From Inia geoffrensis (Eukaryota > Chordata > Mammalia > Artiodactyla > Iniidae), in contig CM070901.1 in assembly GCA_036417435.1 (NCBI GenBank), positions 8,654,001 to 8,718,000 on the forward strand: a DNA stretch of 64,000 nucleotides, read 5' to 3'. The notes under the pieces are model-generated. The model was given only the letters and a program-made list of their open reading frames with translations. It had not been told where the DNA came from and searched no databases. Below are positions 44,921-54,767 of this stretch, piece by piece. Both the position numbers and the translations under genes were made by a program. How positions within the stretch are numbered: position 1 is the stretch's first letter; each line of letters opens with the position of its first letter.

Positions 44921-46240
44921 TCTTTTTTTTTTTTTTTTAACATCTTTATTGGAATATAATTGTTTTAGAATGGTGTATTAGTTTCTGCTGTATAACAAAG
45001 TGAATCAGCTATACATCTACATACATCCCCATATCTCTTCCCTCTTGTGTCTCCCTCCCTCCCACCCTCCCTATCCCACCCCTCTAGGTGGTCACAAAGC
45101 ACCGAGCTGATCTCCCTGTGCTATGCGGCTGCTTCCCGCTAGCTACTGATTTTACATTTGGTAGTGTATAGATGTCCATGCCACTCTCTCACTTTGTCCC
45201 ATCTTACCCTTCCCCATCCCCATGTCCTCAAGTCCATTCTCTACATCTGCGTCTTTATTCCCGTCCTGCCCCTACGTGCTTCATAACCATTTTTTTTTTT
45301 TAGATTCCATATATATGTGTTAGCATACAGTATTTGTTTTTCTTTTTCTGACTTACTTCACTCTGTATGACAGACTCTAGGTCCATCCACCTCACTACAA
45401 ATAACTCAATTTCATTTCTTTTTATGGCTGAGTAATATTCCATTGTATATATGTGCCACATCTTCTTTATCCATTCATCTGTCGATGGACACTTAGGTTG
45501 CGTCCATGTCCTGGCTGTTGTAAACAGAGGTGCAATGAATATTGTGGTACATGACTCTTTTTGAATTATGGTTTTCTCAGGGTATATGCCCAGTAGTGGG
45601 ATTACTGGGTCGTATGGTAGTTCTAGTTTTAGTTTTTTAAGGAACCTCCATACTGTTTTCCATAGTGGCTGTTTCAATTTACATTCCCACCAACAGTGCA
45701 AGAGGGTTCCCTTTTCTCCACACCCTCTCCAGCACTTATGGTTTCTACATTTTTTGATGATGGCCATTCTGACTGGTGTGAGATGATACCTCATTGTAGT
45801 TTTGATTTGCATTTCTCTAATGATTAATGATGTTGAGCATTCTTTCATGTGTTTGTTGGCAGTCTGTATATCTTCTTTGGAGAAATGTCTATTTAGGTCT
45901 TCTGCCCATTTTTGGATTGGGTTGTTTTTTTGTTACTGAGCTGCATGAGCTGCTTATAAATTTTGGCGATTAATCCTTTGTCAGTTGCTTCATTTGCAAA
46001 CATTTTCTCCCATTCTGAAGGTTGTCTTTTGGTCTTGTTTATGATTTCCTTTGCTGTGCAAAAGCTTTGAAGTTTCATTAGGTCCCATTTGTTTATTTTT
46101 GTTATTTCCATTTCTCTAAGAGGTGGGTCAAAAAGGATCTTGCTGTGATTTATGTCATAGAGTGTTCTGCCTACGTTTTCCTCTAGGAGTTTTATAGTGT
46201 TTGGCCTTACATTTAGGTCTTTAATCCATTTTGAGTTGTA
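44921..46240 (-). mobile_element. 5'-truncated L1, minus strand
   Basis: Minus-strand L1 with its poly(A) tail shown as T-run at 44924-44938. The younger-type 3' UTR runs to about 45300 and the ORF2 C-terminal part to about 46238. The right end passes into unassigned sequence that is not the missing SINE head, so the insertion involved a deletion or rearrangement. Confidence 0.9.
45300..46238 (-). pseudogene. L1 ORF2 C-terminal fragment
   Basis: A 182-residue open frame (45300-45848) begins [14 protein letters not shown] and keeps the cysteine/histidine region [18 protein letters not shown] at about 45690-45745. It ends THIYGI at the natural ORF2 terminus. The preceding codons (45893-46238) lie in another frame and include a block reading [17 protein letters not shown]. 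Endonuclease and RT domains are absent through 5' truncation, so no active enzyme is possible. Confidence 0.88.
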
Positions 46241-46277
46241 TATTCTTGTTGATATTATCTGACTGAATTTTGCACAA

Positions 46278-46513
46278 TGAATACTTTTTTTTTTTTTTTT
46301 TTTTATTAATGGTACACACACAGGCCTCTCACTGTTGTGGCCTCTCCCGTTGCAGAGCACAGGCTCCGGACGCGCAGGCTCAGCGGCCATGGCTCACGGG
46401 CCCAGCCGCTCCACGGCATGTGGGATCTTCCCGGACCGGGGCACGAACCCGTGTCCCCTGCATCGGCAGGTGGACTCTCAACCACTGCACCACCAGGGAA
46501 GCCCTGAATACTT
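46278..46513 (-). mobile_element. CHR-2-like SINE
   Basis: Minus-strand copy, body about 46287-46504, with a T-run, a slightly altered 3' edge (ATTAATGGTACACACACAGG) and an intact head complement. The 9-base 'tgaatactt' duplication is at 46278-46286 and 46505-46513. Confidence 0.93.
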
Positions 46514-47572
46514 ATTGAGATACATAAAACTGGATGCATATCAGCAAAATTGAATGCTTATTATGTGGCTAGAACTGTATTAGGCAATGTATAAAATCCT
46601 ATTGAGAATCCTTACTTAAAGATATAATGTTTAAAAGAATTAAAGCATAAAGTGAAAGAATAGGAACACACAGCCACATTCAGCTATTCCAGAGTCCTTA
46701 GGAATTAGGTATTCTGGACAAATGACACTTCTGGACATTTGAAAGGTAAAAGTTGAGCTAAAAAATGATTTGCTCTCCAATGAATTATATTGAGATCTTG
46801 AAAATTGTATTATACACTTTCCAACTTTAGTCTAAATAATAAAATTAAATAATTTAACCACATATTGTTGATTCAAAATCATCCTTATAAACATTTATGA
46901 ACATTTATATTCTGATGCAGAAGATGTGGGACACTGAGGTGAATCAGTACTGGCAACTGCCCTCAGATTATAGAAGTAGAATGGCCATGCATTTTAGCTG
47001 ACTTCCTGGTAGAATGACTCTTTTCTTTGAGGTACTCTCATAGACCTATTTTATCAGTTATCAGTCTGTCTCTTCAGAGTGATTTAGGTTCATATATCTC
47101 AAATCTACTGGATTTTTACTTCCTTGAGGGCAGATACACCCTGTCATTCATGCTTTTAGACCCCCCCCAAAGTGCCTGGTCAGTTTTGGATTCAGTTAAT
47201 TAAATCAGGTAGACAAAGGATTTAGGGGAGTAAGAAATTTCAAACCCTTTTTGGATGAATTGAGTTATAAGTAAATACAGAACTTTAAACGATATTGAAA
47301 AGGCTAACAGACCAATATAACAGCACGACAAACAGTCTAATCTTAGTCTAAAATTTATCTCTGTACATACTGAGAGTTTAGTAATGTGTACGTGCACCAT
47401 CAAGAACACTAAAGATGAGTGAAATGGAAAAGGAATCTCACCAGTAACTCTAAGGGTGAAGAAGTTTTACCTTTTGCTTCTCAGAAGGTAAAGGAATAAA
47501 GGTTAGGCTGAGTGTTTTGTGTCTCTTTCCCATCCAATGTACTGTCATGAAGACAATGAGAGGATATCCCTT
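46514..47572. other. Unique stretch without recognised features
   Basis: AT-rich non-coding sequence with a C8 run near 47161. The 11-mer 'tccaatgtact' occurs at 47533-47543, just upstream of the L1 target site that contains the same 11-mer. Confidence 0.4.
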
Positions 47573-48530
47573 AAGAGTCCAATGTACTATGAAAGGATGC
47601 TCAACATCATTAATCATTAGAGAAATGCAAATCAAAACTACAGTGAGATATCATCTCACACCAGTCAGAATGGCCATCAACAAAAAATCTACAAAAAATA
47701 AATGCTGGAGAGGGTGTGGAGAAAAGGGAACACTCTTGAACTGTTGGTGGGAATGTAAATTGATACAGCCACTATAGAGAACAGTATGGAGGTTCCTTAA
47801 GAAACTAAAATTAGAACTACCATATGACCCAGCAATCCCACTACTGGGCATATACCCTGAGAAAACTATAATTCAAAAAGAGTCATGTACCAAAATGTTC
47901 ATTGCAGCTCTACTTACAATAGCCAGGACATGGAAGCAACCTAAGTGTCCATCGACAGATGAATGGGTAAAGAAGATGTGGCACATATATACAATGGAAT
48001 ATTACTCAGCCATAAAAAGGAATGAAATTGAGTTATTTGTAGTAAAGTGGGTGGACCTGGAGTCTGTCATACAGGGTGAAGTTAAGTCAGAAAGAGAAAA
48101 ACAAATACCATATGCTAACACATATACATAGAATCTAAAAAAAAAAAAAAGGTGATGAAGAACCTAGGGGCAGGACAGGAATAAATACACAGACCTACTA
48201 GAGAATGGACTTGAGGATACGGGGAGGGGGAAGGGTAAGCTGGGATAAAGTGAAAGAGTGGCATGGACATATATACACTACCAAACGTAATATAGATAGC
48301 TAGTGGGAAGCAGCCACACAGCACAGGGAGATCAGCTCGGTGCTTTGTGAACCTAGAGGGGTGGGATAGGGAGGGTGGGAGTGAGGGAGATGCAAGACAC
48401 AAGAGATATGGGGACATATGTATATGTATAGCTGATTCACTTTGTTATAAAGCAGAAAGTAACGCACCACTGTAAAGCAATTATACTCCAACATGTTAAA
48501 AAAACATTAAAAAAAGAGTCCAATGTACTA
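47573..48530 (+). mobile_element. 5'-truncated L1 with 17-bp target-site duplication
   Basis: The body 47590-48513 covers the ORF2 C-terminus and the complete younger 3' UTR, with the G-rich tract at 48357-48387. A perfect 17-base duplication 'aagagtccaatgtacta' (47573-47589 and 48514-48530) encloses it. The insertion site CTT/AAGAG resembles the TT/AAAA L1 nick preference. The ORF2 end is broken by a frameshift at about 47778. Confidence 0.95.
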
Positions 48531-49415
48531 ATTAGTTAATTGAACAAATGTGTGTATTGAGCACTAATTATTCAAATAAAACTTTGGTAGTGAAATTCAG
48601 GATCCACTTTTCGGTTTTTACTAACTAGCCATAGTCCATTTCCTCTGAAATGGAATTTTTCTTTGGAGTCAAGAAGATAAAACCCAAAAAAGGATGAATT
48701 GAAAATTAAAGTATAAGGCACTTCTCAAAGATTTTCCATCGCACTATGAGTAATTCTTGCTTTTCCCATTCAAAAAGTGAATATGGAAAAAGGATAGTTA
48801 GCCCCTAGTTTGAGAGAGAGAACCGTTAGGAAGATTTGGATAGACCTTGACAGAATTACCATCAGCATTTTAAAGTTTATTCATAATTTACGATTGGTAC
48901 CCCTGCCCATTTTCCAAGCAAGGTCTAAACTAAGGGGGAAATATTTTTCTTCCTATTTTCTCTTATTGTATGTGGACTGAAACAGTTGCCTTATAAAATT
49001 GAAAAGTACAGAGCATAGCTGGATCTTTATTTTCTATGGGGACTGCTTATACATCCAAGGGAATGTTGTGAAGCAGGCTATAGAAAAGATGTACTACAGA
49101 AGAAAAATCATACTGATATTTTTTCCAAATTTTTGACTGTATAGTTGGCGAAAAAAAATGATCTAGAAAAATAATGAAGACTATTGAACTCAATACTGCT
49201 TTTCTAATCTGCTGATTTCTGAATGCAAGAGATTTTATCTTAGAACAAACCCTTCTCTGACAAATTTTCTTTCCTGATACATTTTGGTGTGTGGTTAATT
49301 TTATAAATTCCTTAAAATATAACATCTTTCTGTTTTGGTAACTCATTGAATCAATTTCATAACAACTGAATCAAGGCCTTAAGTAAAAGGATAATAAAGA
49401 TAGGGTAGATTAAGA
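48531..49415. other. Unique stretch without recognised features
   Basis: AT-rich non-coding sequence; a 99-codon minus-strand frame at 49047-49346 has no recognisable domain. Confidence 0.4.
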
Positions 49416-49621
49416 ATAAGTACCTCATGGGCTTCCCTGGTGGCGCAGTGGTTGAGAGTCCGCCTGCTGATGCAGGGGACACGGGTTCGTGCCCCGGTCC
49501 GGGAGGATCCCATGTGCCACGGAGTGGCTGGGCCTGTGAGCCATGGCCGCTGGGCCTGCGTGTCCGGAACCTGTGCTCCGCAACGGGAGAGGACACAACA
49601 GTGAGAGGCCCGCGTACTGCC

Positions 49622-49652
<31 letters not shown>

Positions 49653-49662
49653 AAGTACCTCA
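49416..49662 (+). mobile_element. CHR-2-like SINE with long A-tail
   Basis: Body about 49428-49650 with about 27 consecutive A at the end, the longest SINE tail in the window. A perfect 12-base duplication 'ataagtacctca' lies at 49416-49427 and 49651-49662. Both features suggest a relatively recent insertion. Confidence 0.95.
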
Positions 49663-49689
49663 ATCAATGGAAATGGGTTATTTCAACAT

Positions 49690-50015
49690 GTTCTTTTCCT
49701 GCCCCAACACACTCAAATGGGAATATCTGGATGGTGACCCTCTGAAACAGTTACAGCAAAATAAAGGAACAAGCACTGTACACAATTATACCACTGTGCC
49801 TTTGACCAGCATCTCCCCATTTTCTCCTCCAGCCCCCTGCTGCTGCAACCACCCTCCACTCTCTGCTTTTAGGAGTTCGACGTTTTTAGATTCCTCATGA
49901 GACTGTGCAGTATTTGTCTTTCTTTGTCTGGCTTATTTCGCTTAGCATAATGTCTTCTAGGAACATCCATGTTGTTCCATATGGCTGATGTCCTTCTTTT
50001 TAAAGGCTTTTTCAT

Positions 50016-50077
<62 letters not shown>

Positions 50078-50124
50078 ACATTGTATATATATCACATTGT
50101 GTATATATATATATCACATTGTGA

Positions 50125-50159
<35 letters not shown>

Positions 50160-50261
50160 ATTTTCTTTATTCATTCATCTGTTGATGGGCATTAAAGTGC
50201 TTTCAGTATTAAGCTACTGTAGATAATGCTGCAATAAATATGGGAGTCCAGATATCTCTTT
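49690..50261 (-). mobile_element. Old L1M 3' UTR and ORF2 end, minus strand
   Basis: 'tttgtctttctttgtctggc', 'aggaacatccatgttgttcc', 'ttcattcatctgttgatggg' and 'agataatgctgcaataaata' are the reverse complement of old L1 sequence. An AT-rich minisatellite has expanded within it. Confidence 0.75.
50022..50158. repeat. (TA)n minisatellite with interspersed TCACATTGTG units
   Basis: About 53 bases of TA are followed by three TA blocks separated by near-identical 'atcacattgt' units (about 50073, 50091 and 50113), before the L1M sequence resumes at 50155. Confidence 0.92.
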
Positions 50262-50417
50262 AAGAAGGTGCTATGATTTTGATTTTGATTTTTTGGCCAT
50301 GCCATGTGGCATGTGGTAACATTAGTTCCCCGACCAGGGATCAAATCCGTGCTCCCTACAATGGAAGCATAGAGTGTTAACCACTGGACAGCCAGTGAAG
50401 TCCCAAGAAGGTGCTAT
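50262..50417 (-). mobile_element. Short CHRS-like SINE with target-site duplication
   Basis: Body about 50275-50404, minus strand: 'ggccatgccatgtggcatg' at the tail side, and the head complement 'ctggacagccagtgaagtcc'. A perfect 13-base duplication 'aagaaggtgctat' lies at 50262-50274 and 50405-50417. Confidence 0.92.
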
Positions 50418-51702
50418 TATTATATAATTCTTCTTTCCGATTGAAAATATTTATGGATTGTTAACACATCACATGAAGTGTATCATGGCTAATAGCACCA
50501 GATTATTATTGGTCTTCATTTGATTTGGTAATTTGGACTGTCAATCAATGTCAGTGGTATCATTGGGCTCATGTATCAGGTCAGTGGTGATCACTGGCTT
50601 TCAGATGATGGTCAGTGGAATCTTGGGGTCCTGTGGATGTGCCTCAGGTGTCACCAAAGGCAGGCAGGTAGACGCTAAGTGGGCAGCCTGATCTCCTTCC
50701 CATGTCTGAACCAAAGTAATTCCACATTTATTTGGTTTGTATATTGGGGTTCTACAAAAGTCTTCCTTTGAAAAAAACTTTTCTTTTTCCTTTACAAAGA
50801 AGATATTTGAAAACCCATGATATAGATGCACTGCTAAGCCCTCTTTATCTCTCCTTTCTTAATAAAAATTCATCCATGGGTAAAACTAAGATGAAAATGG
50901 AAGCAAATACAAAATCAGCACCAAAGCACTATAATGATTCATAACTGCTATAGTTATTAATGGCATATCACTAATGACGGCTCACTAAAGGATGTGGCAG
51001 AGGAGAAATAAATTGCAGGTTATGTCTAATTCTTTCTGCCTGCAACTTCAACTATTTCTTCTAATTTTAGAAAGCGGATAGGAAAGCAAGTGAGTGAGAG
51101 TGGTACCATTCAGGGAATAACCTTGAATCTATTCTAATTTGTAGGAGAAAGTAAATCATTTGTATGATTGACGTTCTAGTTATTACTATTAAAATTATTT
51201 CAATACACCTCATAACTAATGACATCACACTGGTTACGGATTTTCTAGGGTATGGAGCTGAGAGCTGGAAGTCACTGCACTGATTTTAAAATATGAAATC
51301 TGGCGGTTGCAAGGATACAGTCTGTTGAAAACACCTAGACTTTTGAGGTATAATGGCTCTTATTTTGTTTTTATTTTCTTAATCATAATCCCAACAGGAG
51401 ACAACTTACATAGCGAGAGAGAAAATATCCTTGGAGGATGCCTAGTGATTTTCCCTCACAGGCTTGGGGTGAGACTCCCATGAGGTCCCCTGGGTCTGCT
51501 GCCCGCAAGGAAGCTGCAGCAAACGGGAGGAGGCTTAGCCCAGAGGACTAGTCTGGCCAGAAAAAGTGAGGGAGCAAAGCCTGTTAATAAATTAATTGAG
51601 GGGAAACCAAACAGCTTGTTTGTAGTAACATAATCCTCGAAGGAGAGTTTTGTGGGAGATTTAGATCTGCAGAAAATCAGGATGTATGATGGAAATATAA
51701 TC
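50418..51702. other. Unique stretch without recognised features
   Basis: Non-coding sequence up to the full-length L1. An 82-codon minus-strand frame at 51456-51704 is not recognised. Confidence 0.4.
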
Positions 51703-51713
51703 AAGAAGACAAG

Positions 51714-52640
51714 GACGAGGGGAAGATGGCGGAAGAGTTAAGACGCGGAGATCACCTTCCTCCCGACAGATACACCAGAAGTACATCTACACGTGGAACA
51801 ACTCCTACAGAACACCTACTGAACGCTGGCAGAAGACCTCAGACCTCCCTAAAGGCAAGAAACTCCCCATATACCTGGGTAGGGCAAAAGAAAAAAGAAA
51901 AAACAGAGACAAAAGAATAGGAACGATACCTGCACCAGTGGGAGGGAGCCGTGAAGGAGGAAAGGTTTCCACACACTAGGAGCCCCTTCGAGGGCGGAGA
52001 CTGCAGGTGGCGGAGGGGGGAGCTTCGGAGCCGCGGAGGAGAGCACAGCAACAGGGGTGCGGAGGGCAAAGCGGGGAGATTCCCGCACAGAGGATCGGTG
52101 CCGACCGGCACTCACCAGCCCGAGAAGCTTGTCTGCTACCCCGCCGGGGCGGGCGGGGCTGGGAGCTGAGGCTCAGGCTTCGGTCGGAGTGATGGGAGAG
52201 GAATGGTGGCATGAACACAGCCTGCAGGGGGTTAGTGCGTCACAGCTAGCCAGGAGGGAGTCCGGGGGAAAGTCTGGACCTGCTGAAGAGGCAAGAGACT
52301 TTTTCTTACCTCTTTGTTTCCTGGTGCCCGAGGAGAGGGGGTTAAGAGCGCTGCTTAAAGGAGCTCCAGAGACAGGCGCGAGCAGCGGCTAAAAGCAGGC
52401 ACCCCAGAGACGGGCATGAGACGCTAAGGCTGCTGCTGCCGCCACGAAGAAGCCTGTGTGCGAGCACAGGTCACTCTCCACATCCCCTTCCAGGGAGCCT
52501 GTGCGGCCTGCCACTGCCAGGGTCCCGGGATACATGGACAACATCCCCAGGATAACGCACGGCGCGCCACACGCTGCTGCAACGTCATGCCGGCCTCTGG
52601 CGCCACAGGCCCGCTCCGCACTCTGTGCCCCTCACTCCCC
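51714..52640 (+). promoter_or_regulatory. L1 5' UTR internal promoter region
   Basis: The first bases include a YY1-type site 'aagatggcgg' (51723-51732), at the position where L1 promoters carry it. GC-rich, CpG-dense sequence follows, with a GC-box cluster around 52140-52163. In the L1 family this region drives transcription from its own first base. Many CpGs survive, suggesting limited deamination. Activity of this copy is not shown by sequence alone. Confidence 0.75.
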
Positions 52641-53148
52641 ACCCCAGCCTGAGTGAGCCAGAGTCCCCAAACCAGCAGCTCCTTTAACCCCGTCCTGTCT
52701 GAGCGAAGAACAGACGCCCTCCAGCGACCTACATGCAGAGGCGGGTCCAAATCCAAAGCTGAACCCCATGAGCTGTGCAAACAAAGAAGACAATGGGAAA
52801 TCTCTCCCAGCAGCCTCAGAAGCAGCAGATTAAATCTCCACAATCAACTTGATATACCTGCATCTGTGGAATACATGAATAGACAATGAATCATCCCAAA
52901 TTGAGGATGTGGACTTTGAGAGCAAGATTTATGATTTTCTTCCCCTTTTCCTTTTTTTGTGAGTGTGTATGTGTATGCTTCTGTGTGAGATTTTTGTCTG
53001 TATAGCTTTGCTTCCACCATTTGTCCTAGGGTTCTATCCGTCCGTTTTTTGGTTTTGTTTTACTTTGGGTTTTATTTTTTAATATTTTTTTCTTAATAAT
53101 TATTTTTTATTTTAATGACTTTATTATATTTTACCTTACTTTATTTTA

Positions 53149-53234
53149 CTTTATCTTCTTTCTTTCTTCCTTTTTTCCCTTCGTTCCCTCCTTCCTCTTT
53201 CCCTCGCTCCTTCCCTCTGTCCTTTCTTTCTTTC

Positions 53235-53269
<35 letters not shown>

Positions 53270-53272
53270 ACT
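53149..53272. repeat. Pyrimidine tract with (TTTC)n in the L1 5' UTR
   Basis: Mixed TTCC and CCCTT runs grade into about ten uninterrupted TTTC units near 53228-53269, all within the L1 5' UTR. Confidence 0.9.
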
Positions 53273-53814
53273 TCTACTAATTCATTCTTTCTACTTTTTC
53301 TCCCTTTTATTCTGAGCCGTGTGGATGAAAGGCTCTTGATGCTGCAGCCAGGAGTCAGTGCTGTGCCTCTGAGGTGGGAGAGCCAGCATCAGTACACTGG
53401 TCCACAATAGACCTCCCAGCTCCACATAATATCAAATGGTGAAAATCTCCCAGAGATCTCCATCTCAACACCAGCACCCAGCTTCACCCAACGACCAGCA
53501 AGCCACAGTGCCGGACACCCTATGCCAAACAACTAGCAAGACAGGAACACAACCCCACCTATTAACAGAGAGGCTGCCTAAAATCATAATAAGGCCACAG
53601 ACACCCCCAAACACACCACCAAACGTGGACCTGCCCACCAGAAACACAAGATCAAGCCTGATCCACCAGAAAACAGGCACTGGTCCCCTCCACCAGGAAG
53701 CCTACACAACCCATTGAACCAACCTTAGCCACTGGGGACACACACCAAAAACAACAGGAACTACGAACCCACACCCTGCAAAAAGGAGACCCCAAACACA
53801 GTAAGATAAGCAAA

Positions 53815-54709
53815 ATGAGAAGACAGAAAAACACACAGCAGTTGAAAGAGCAAGATGAAAACCCACCAGACCTAACAAATGAAGAAGAAATAGGAAGTCT
53901 ACCTGAAAAAGAATTCAGAATAATGATAGCAAAGATGATCCAAAATCTTCGAAATAGAATAGACAAAATGCAAGAAACATTTAACAAGGACCTAGAAGAA
54001 CTAAAGATGAAACAAACAACGATGAACAACATAATAAATGAAATTAAAAATACTCTAGGTGGGATCAATAGCAGAATAATTGAGGCAGAAGAACGGAGAA
54101 GTGTCCTGGAAGATAAAAATAGTGGAAATAACTACTACAGAGCAGAATAAAGAAAAAAGAATGAAAAGAACTGAGGACACTCTCAGAGACCTCTGGGACA
54201 ATGTTAAACGCACCAACATTCGAATTATAGGGGTTCCAGAAGAAGAAAAGAAAAACAAAGGAACTGAGAAAATATTTGAAGAGATTATAGTTGAAAACTT
54301 CCCTAATATGGGAAAGGAAATAGTTAATCAAATCCAGGAAGCATAGAGAGTCTCATACAGGATAAATCCACAGAGAAATACGCCAAGACACATATTAATC
54401 AAACTGTCAAAAATTAAATACAAAGAAAACATATTAAAAGCAGCAAAGGAAAAACAACAAATAACACACAAGGGAATCCCCATAAGGTTAACAGCCAAAC
54501 TTTCAGCAGAAACTCTGCAAGCCAGAAGGGACTGGCAGGACACATTTAAAGTGATGAAGGAGAAAAACCTGCAACCAATATTACTTTACCCAGCAAGGAT
54601 CTCATTCAGATTTGATGGAGAAATTAAAACCTTTACAGACAAGCAAAAGCTGAGAGAGTTCAGCACCACCAAACCACCTTTACAACAAATGCTAAAGGAA
54701 CTTCTCTAG
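53815..54709 (+). pseudogene. L1 ORF1 (RNA-binding protein) pseudogene
   Basis: The ATG at 53815 opens MRRQKNTQQLKEQDENPPDL. The coiled-coil part reads in frame for 111 codons. An extra A in the run at about 54115-54119 shifts the frame, giving a stop at 54150. The RNA-recognition part continues in another frame, with NIRIIGVPEEEKKNK near 54215-54260. A CAG-to-TAG type stop at 54344 interrupts it before the C-terminal domain, which ends in QQMLKELL at 54709. Expected full length is about 300 residues. The ORF1 start follows a 2.1-kb 5' UTR, and ORF2 begins 58 bases downstream. Confidence 0.9.
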
Positions 54710-54767
54710 GCAAGAAACACAAGAGAGGGAAAAGACCTACAATAACAAACCCAAAACAATTAAGAAA

